Assembly: GCA_964629975.1 (NCBI GenBank) | Contig: CAZVUN010000119.1 | Coordinates: forward strand, 1 to 9,093 | Reading direction: 5' to 3' | From: G020354085 sp964629975 | Lineage (GTDB): Bacteria; Pseudomonadota; Gammaproteobacteria; Acidiferrobacterales; Sulfurifustaceae | Length of the DNA stretch: 9,093 bases | In this document: positions 6,941 to 9,093 of the stretch, in pieces | How positions within the stretch are numbered: position 1 is the stretch's first letter | How the letters are laid out: every line of letters starts with the position of its first letter | Notes under the pieces: model-generated | What the model was told of the DNA's origin: nothing | The model's database searches: none | Seen by the model: only the letters and a program-made list of their open reading frames with translations | Made by a program: the position numbers and the translations under genes

Positions 6941-7804
6941 TCAGGGTGAAAGGTGTTTGCGCAGGAACGCGGCGGCGCGCTGGATCGCATCCTTCGCCGC
7001 GAGGTCATCGGCGAAGGTGCGTACGTTTTCCGGCCGGAAGTCGAAACCGCGGCCCACCCCCGGGTACACCACATAGGTGACCGCACGCCCGTTGCGCCGT
7101 AACGTGTCGACCGAGGTATCGATCACGCGCTTGCGGTGATACTGCTCGTCCGCGCCGACGAACACCAGCGTCGGGAGCGTGAGGCGTTCGATCTCCGGCG
7201 CGAACTGGTAGACCTGCATCGGCTCCGGCGCATTGGGGTCCTGCCACACCGGGTAGTACGACACGTAACAGGCCAGATCCTTTGCCTGGCGTCCCTTCGT
7301 GACCGCGAGCTTGAGCGTGTAGTAGCCGCCGCGCGTGTGCGAATAGGTGCAAACCTTCTTGCCCGCGATGTCCGGCAGCCTGAGCATGGCATCCAGCCCC
7401 TTGTTCAGGTCGTCCTCGAGCGCGTAGTCGTGCTCGTTCGGCAGCGGCGCGATGAAGCGCCCGGTGAACAGGTCCGGCGCGAACACCACGAAACCGCGCG
7501 CCGCCAGGCGCGTGGCGTGCAGTGTGACGAGCTCGTCGAGGCCCCGCCGCCCGTGCACGAACAACACGCCCGGATACTTCTTCCCGTCTCTCGGCCGGAT
7601 CACCGTCACCGGAACCTCGACCTCACCATTGCGGTAGGTCAGAGTGCGCGTCTCGACCGCGTGGTTCGTGACCGCGGCGAGCTCGCCGCGCGCCCACCAA
7701 CCCTCGTCCCACCACCAGCTATCCCGCGCCGACGACGGCGCCTGCGCGAGTGCCGCCGATGCGGCGAAGGTCAGAACCAGAATCCCAAAGTGCCTTGCGT
7801 GCAT
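6941..7804 (-). CDS. Secreted dienelactone-hydrolase-fold protein with altered catalytic triad
   Basis: This 287-residue precursor has a signal peptide ending near AALA-QA (residues 20-22), so the mature protein is periplasmic or exported. Residues about 55-285 follow the alpha/beta-hydrolase plan of the dienelactone hydrolase family: VHGRRG at 83-88, APDLFTG at 109-115, the nucleophile-elbow region SHTRGGYY at 155-162, the acid region FVGADEQ at 215-221, and YPGVGRGFDF at 247-256. The family's Cys/Ser nucleophile position appears to be T157 (S155 is an alternative), and the catalytic His position in PGxGHGF is R252. It may be a non-classical hydrolase or a binding protein. The Trp-rich mature N-terminus (SWWWDEGWW, 29-37) is unusual. 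The start at ATG 7804 has an AGAGGGA ribosome site. It lies 35 bases after the permease gene. Confidence 0.8.
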   Translation of the reverse strand: MHARHFGILVLTFAASAALAQAPSSARDSWWWDEGWWARGELAAVTNHAVETRTLTYRNGEVEVPVTVIRPRDGKKYPGVLFVHGRRGLDELVTLHATRLAARGFVVFAPDLFTGRFIAPLPNEHDYALEDDLNKGLDAMLRLPDIAGKKVCTYSHTRGGYYTLKLAVTKGRQAKDLACYVSYYPVWQDPNAPEPMQVYQFAPEIERLTLPTLVFVGADEQYHRKRVIDTSVDTLRRNGRAVTYVVYPGVGRGFDFRPENVRTFADDLAAKDAIQRAAAFLRKHLSP

Positions 7805-7839
7805 CGCGGCTGTCCCTCTGTGGTTGCTGCCCCGGGTAC

Positions 7840-8913
7840 TCAGGCGCTGCTCTTGCGCCGATCGACATCCTGCGCGGCACGCTCGGCCTCGAACACCACC
7901 AGGAACAATGCGAGCGCCAGCGGTCCGATCACCAGCCCGAGAAAACCGAACGCCAGCAATCCGCCAAGCGCGCCGAGCATCATGAGCGACAACGGCAGGC
8001 CGGTGCTGCCGCTGATGAGCAGCGGTCGCAGCACGGAGTCGATGCCGCCAACGACGACCGCGCCCCAGATCAACAAGCCGATTCCGAATCCCATGTCGCC
8101 GCTCAGCAGCAGATACACGCCGGCCGGCAGCCACACCAGCATGGTGCCGATCACGGGAATGAAGGCCGCAATAAAGGTCAGCGCGCCCAGCAGGATCACC
8201 GACGGCAGCCCGCACACCCAGTAGGCCAGCGTCGCCAGCAGTGCCTGCACCGCGGCCGTCACCAGCACCCCCGAGACGACTGCCGACACCACGTTCGCGG
8301 TGGTGTCGCGCACGCGCGTCTTGACGGCGGCGCTCAACGGCAGGGCCGACCACACCGCCGACTCGGCGCGCGCCCCGTCCCGATAGACAAAGAACAGCGC
8401 CACCACGATCAGAAACAGGTGGAACAGGAAAAAAAACGCATTCTTGATGACCGCCCCAAGCGACCCGAGCAGCCAGCCGAGCGTGGCCTGCGCCGCCTTG
8501 GTCGCCGCCGCCCTCAGGTCGATGTCGGTCAGCCCGACCCACGCCGTGGCACGCGCCACCCACGGCGCTACACTCGGATGGCGCAGCCACTCCTCGATGC
8601 CACTGCCCTGGAAGTCGAGCGCCGCGCTGATGCGCTCCTCCGCAGCCACGATGTCCTGCACCAACAGTGTCAGCACCACGGTCATCGGCACCACCAGCAG
8701 CAGAAATACACCCGCCGTCATGACGCCGGCCGCGAGCCCGGTGCGTCCCCGCAGCCGCTGCGCCAGGCGGCGATACAGCGGATAGGTAGCGAGCGCGATC
8801 ACGATCGCCCAGCCAATCGCAGGCAGGAACGGTCCGAGGATGATGAAGACGAGATACAAACCGCCGACCATCGCCGTGAAGGCCAGGAGCGTGATCAGCA
8901 GCTTGCGGTCCAT
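7840..8913 (-). CDS. AI-2E family permease (YdiK-like)
   Basis: The 357-residue inner-membrane protein has about eight hydrophobic segments, near 6-24, 26-43, 62-86, 157-177, 209-231, 235-263, 272-292 and 309-340. A soluble-looking stretch lies at about 90-150. The C-terminal part carries the family's best-kept features: IPVIGTMLVWLPAGVYLL (252-269), DSVLRPLLISGSTGLPL (292-308), and a Gly-rich GLLAFGFLGLVIGPL (318-332). These look most like E. coli YdiK. The family is named after TqsA, an autoinducer-2 exporter, but other members move ions, so the cargo is open. I chose ATG 8913; a TTG at 8937 would add eight residues without a clear ribosome site. It is the first gene of the four-gene operon. 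A T8 run on the coding strand (8429-8436) encodes Phe-Phe-Phe. Confidence 0.92.
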   Translation of the reverse strand: MDRKLLITLLAFTAMVGGLYLVFIILGPFLPAIGWAIVIALATYPLYRRLAQRLRGRTGLAAGVMTAGVFLLLVVPMTVVLTLLVQDIVAAEERISAALDFQGSGIEEWLRHPSVAPWVARATAWVGLTDIDLRAAATKAAQATLGWLLGSLGAVIKNAFFFLFHLFLIVVALFFVYRDGARAESAVWSALPLSAAVKTRVRDTTANVVSAVVSGVLVTAAVQALLATLAYWVCGLPSVILLGALTFIAAFIPVIGTMLVWLPAGVYLLLSGDMGFGIGLLIWGAVVVGGIDSVLRPLLISGSTGLPLSLMMLGALGGLLAFGFLGLVIGPLALALFLVVFEAERAAQDVDRRKSSA

Positions 8914-8976
8914 GGCGGCGTATTCTGCGGGGATCAACGAGGCACGGCAACCGGCGGGTGCGGCGCGGCGGCGGCA

Positions 8977-9005
8977 GAAAAGCGAAAGCCCGCGTACGCG
9001 GGCTT
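8977..9005 (-). terminator. Intrinsic terminator of tRNA-Arg
   Basis: A perfect 20-bp palindrome (8986-9005, arms AAGCCCGCG and CGCGGGCTT around TA) lies ten bases beyond the encoded CCA of the tRNA. On the minus strand it is followed by TCGCTTTTC, giving a short U-tract. It should end tRNA transcription before the permease gene. The plus strand lacks a T-run after the stem, so it acts mainly in the minus direction. Confidence 0.82.
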
Positions 9006-9014
9006 GTGGCGAGG

Positions 9015-9091
9015 TGGCGCGCCCGGAGAGATTCGAACTCCCGACCGCCTGGTTCGTAGCCAGGTACTCTATCCAGCTGAGCTACGGGCGC
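9015..9091 (-). tRNA. tRNA-Arg(ACG)
   Basis: Read on the minus strand, this 77-nt sequence folds as a tRNA. The acceptor stem GCGCCCG (9085-9091) pairs with CGGGCGC (9019-9025). The D-arm is GCTCAGCTGGATAGAGT, the anticodon stem CCTGG/CCAGG encloses the loop CTACGAA, and the T-arm has the GTTCGAAT loop. The anticodon is ACG, whose A34 is deaminated to inosine by TadA in bacteria to read CGU, CGC and CGA. The discriminator is G and the CCA end is encoded (9015-9017). D-arm and loop match E. coli tRNA-Arg(ACG) closely. Confidence 0.97.
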
Positions 9092-9093
9092 GT

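Noticed and set aside
7805..8950. Upstream extension of the hydrolase frame to a 669-codon open frame
   Set aside because: The extra part overlaps the whole permease gene in another frame and has no motifs. The signal peptide beginning at ATG 7804 and its ribosome site mark the true start.
8914..8976. Promoter for the permease operon (TTGCCG at 8945-8950 with GAATAC at 8920-8925)
   Set aside because: The -10 match is poor, the spacing is 19 bases, and the box lies within 12 bases of the start codon. A promoter must lie near here, but I cannot place it.
9015..9091. tRNA-Arg as an integration site for an island covering the four-gene operon
   Set aside because: I looked for a second copy of the tRNA 3' end within the window and found none, and no integrase gene is present; base composition is uniform.

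Overview
The window is high-GC, densely packed chromosomal DNA. A periplasmic DsbC-type isomerase, two multidomain c-di-GMP proteins, a RecB/AddA-type nuclease end and an E. coli-like tRNA-Arg(ACG) with encoded CCA all point to a proteobacterium, most likely a gamma- or betaproteobacterium. That placement is inference from protein style, not from a marker phylogeny. I see no insertion sequence, phage gene or CRISPR array; the region reads as ordinary core/accessory chromosome.

Layout. (1) 3-341 (+) is the C-terminal end of a helicase/nuclease, cut by the window edge. (2) 343-2209 (-) is a two-gene operon: dsbC (thiol-disulfide isomerase), then a DUF484/GAF-like plus GGDEF diguanylate cyclase whose start lies 4 nt after the dsbC stop. 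(3) 2210-2439 is a divergent control region with two perfect dyads, one directly abutting a good -10 box for dsbC. (4) 2440-5418 (+) is a 992-aa membrane sensor with a large helical periplasmic domain, HAMP, PAS, GGDEF and EAL. (5) 5425-8913 (-) is a compact four-gene operon, in transcription order: AI-2E family permease (YdiK-like), secreted dienelactone-hydrolase-fold protein, LsrG-like ABM-fold protein, iron-type alcohol dehydrogenase. (6) 8977-9091 (-) holds tRNA-Arg(ACG) and its intrinsic terminator, which insulates the operon from the tRNA.

How the genes may work together. The two c-di-GMP proteins are divergently transcribed around one 230-bp region. One is a cytoplasmic cyclase co-transcribed with an oxidative-folding enzyme; the other is a membrane sensor that could both make and break c-di-GMP. 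The second theme is the four-gene operon. It pairs a permease from the family named after autoinducer-2 export with a close look-alike of LsrG, the enzyme that processes phospho-AI-2, but no other lsr gene is visible. Its hydrolase lacks the usual nucleophile and histidine at the expected positions, and its dehydrogenase has Gln in place of one metal-binding His. I regard this operon as the most interesting part of the window; its substrate (AI-2-derived or another small dicarbonyl/hydroxy-ketone) is not determined by the sequence.
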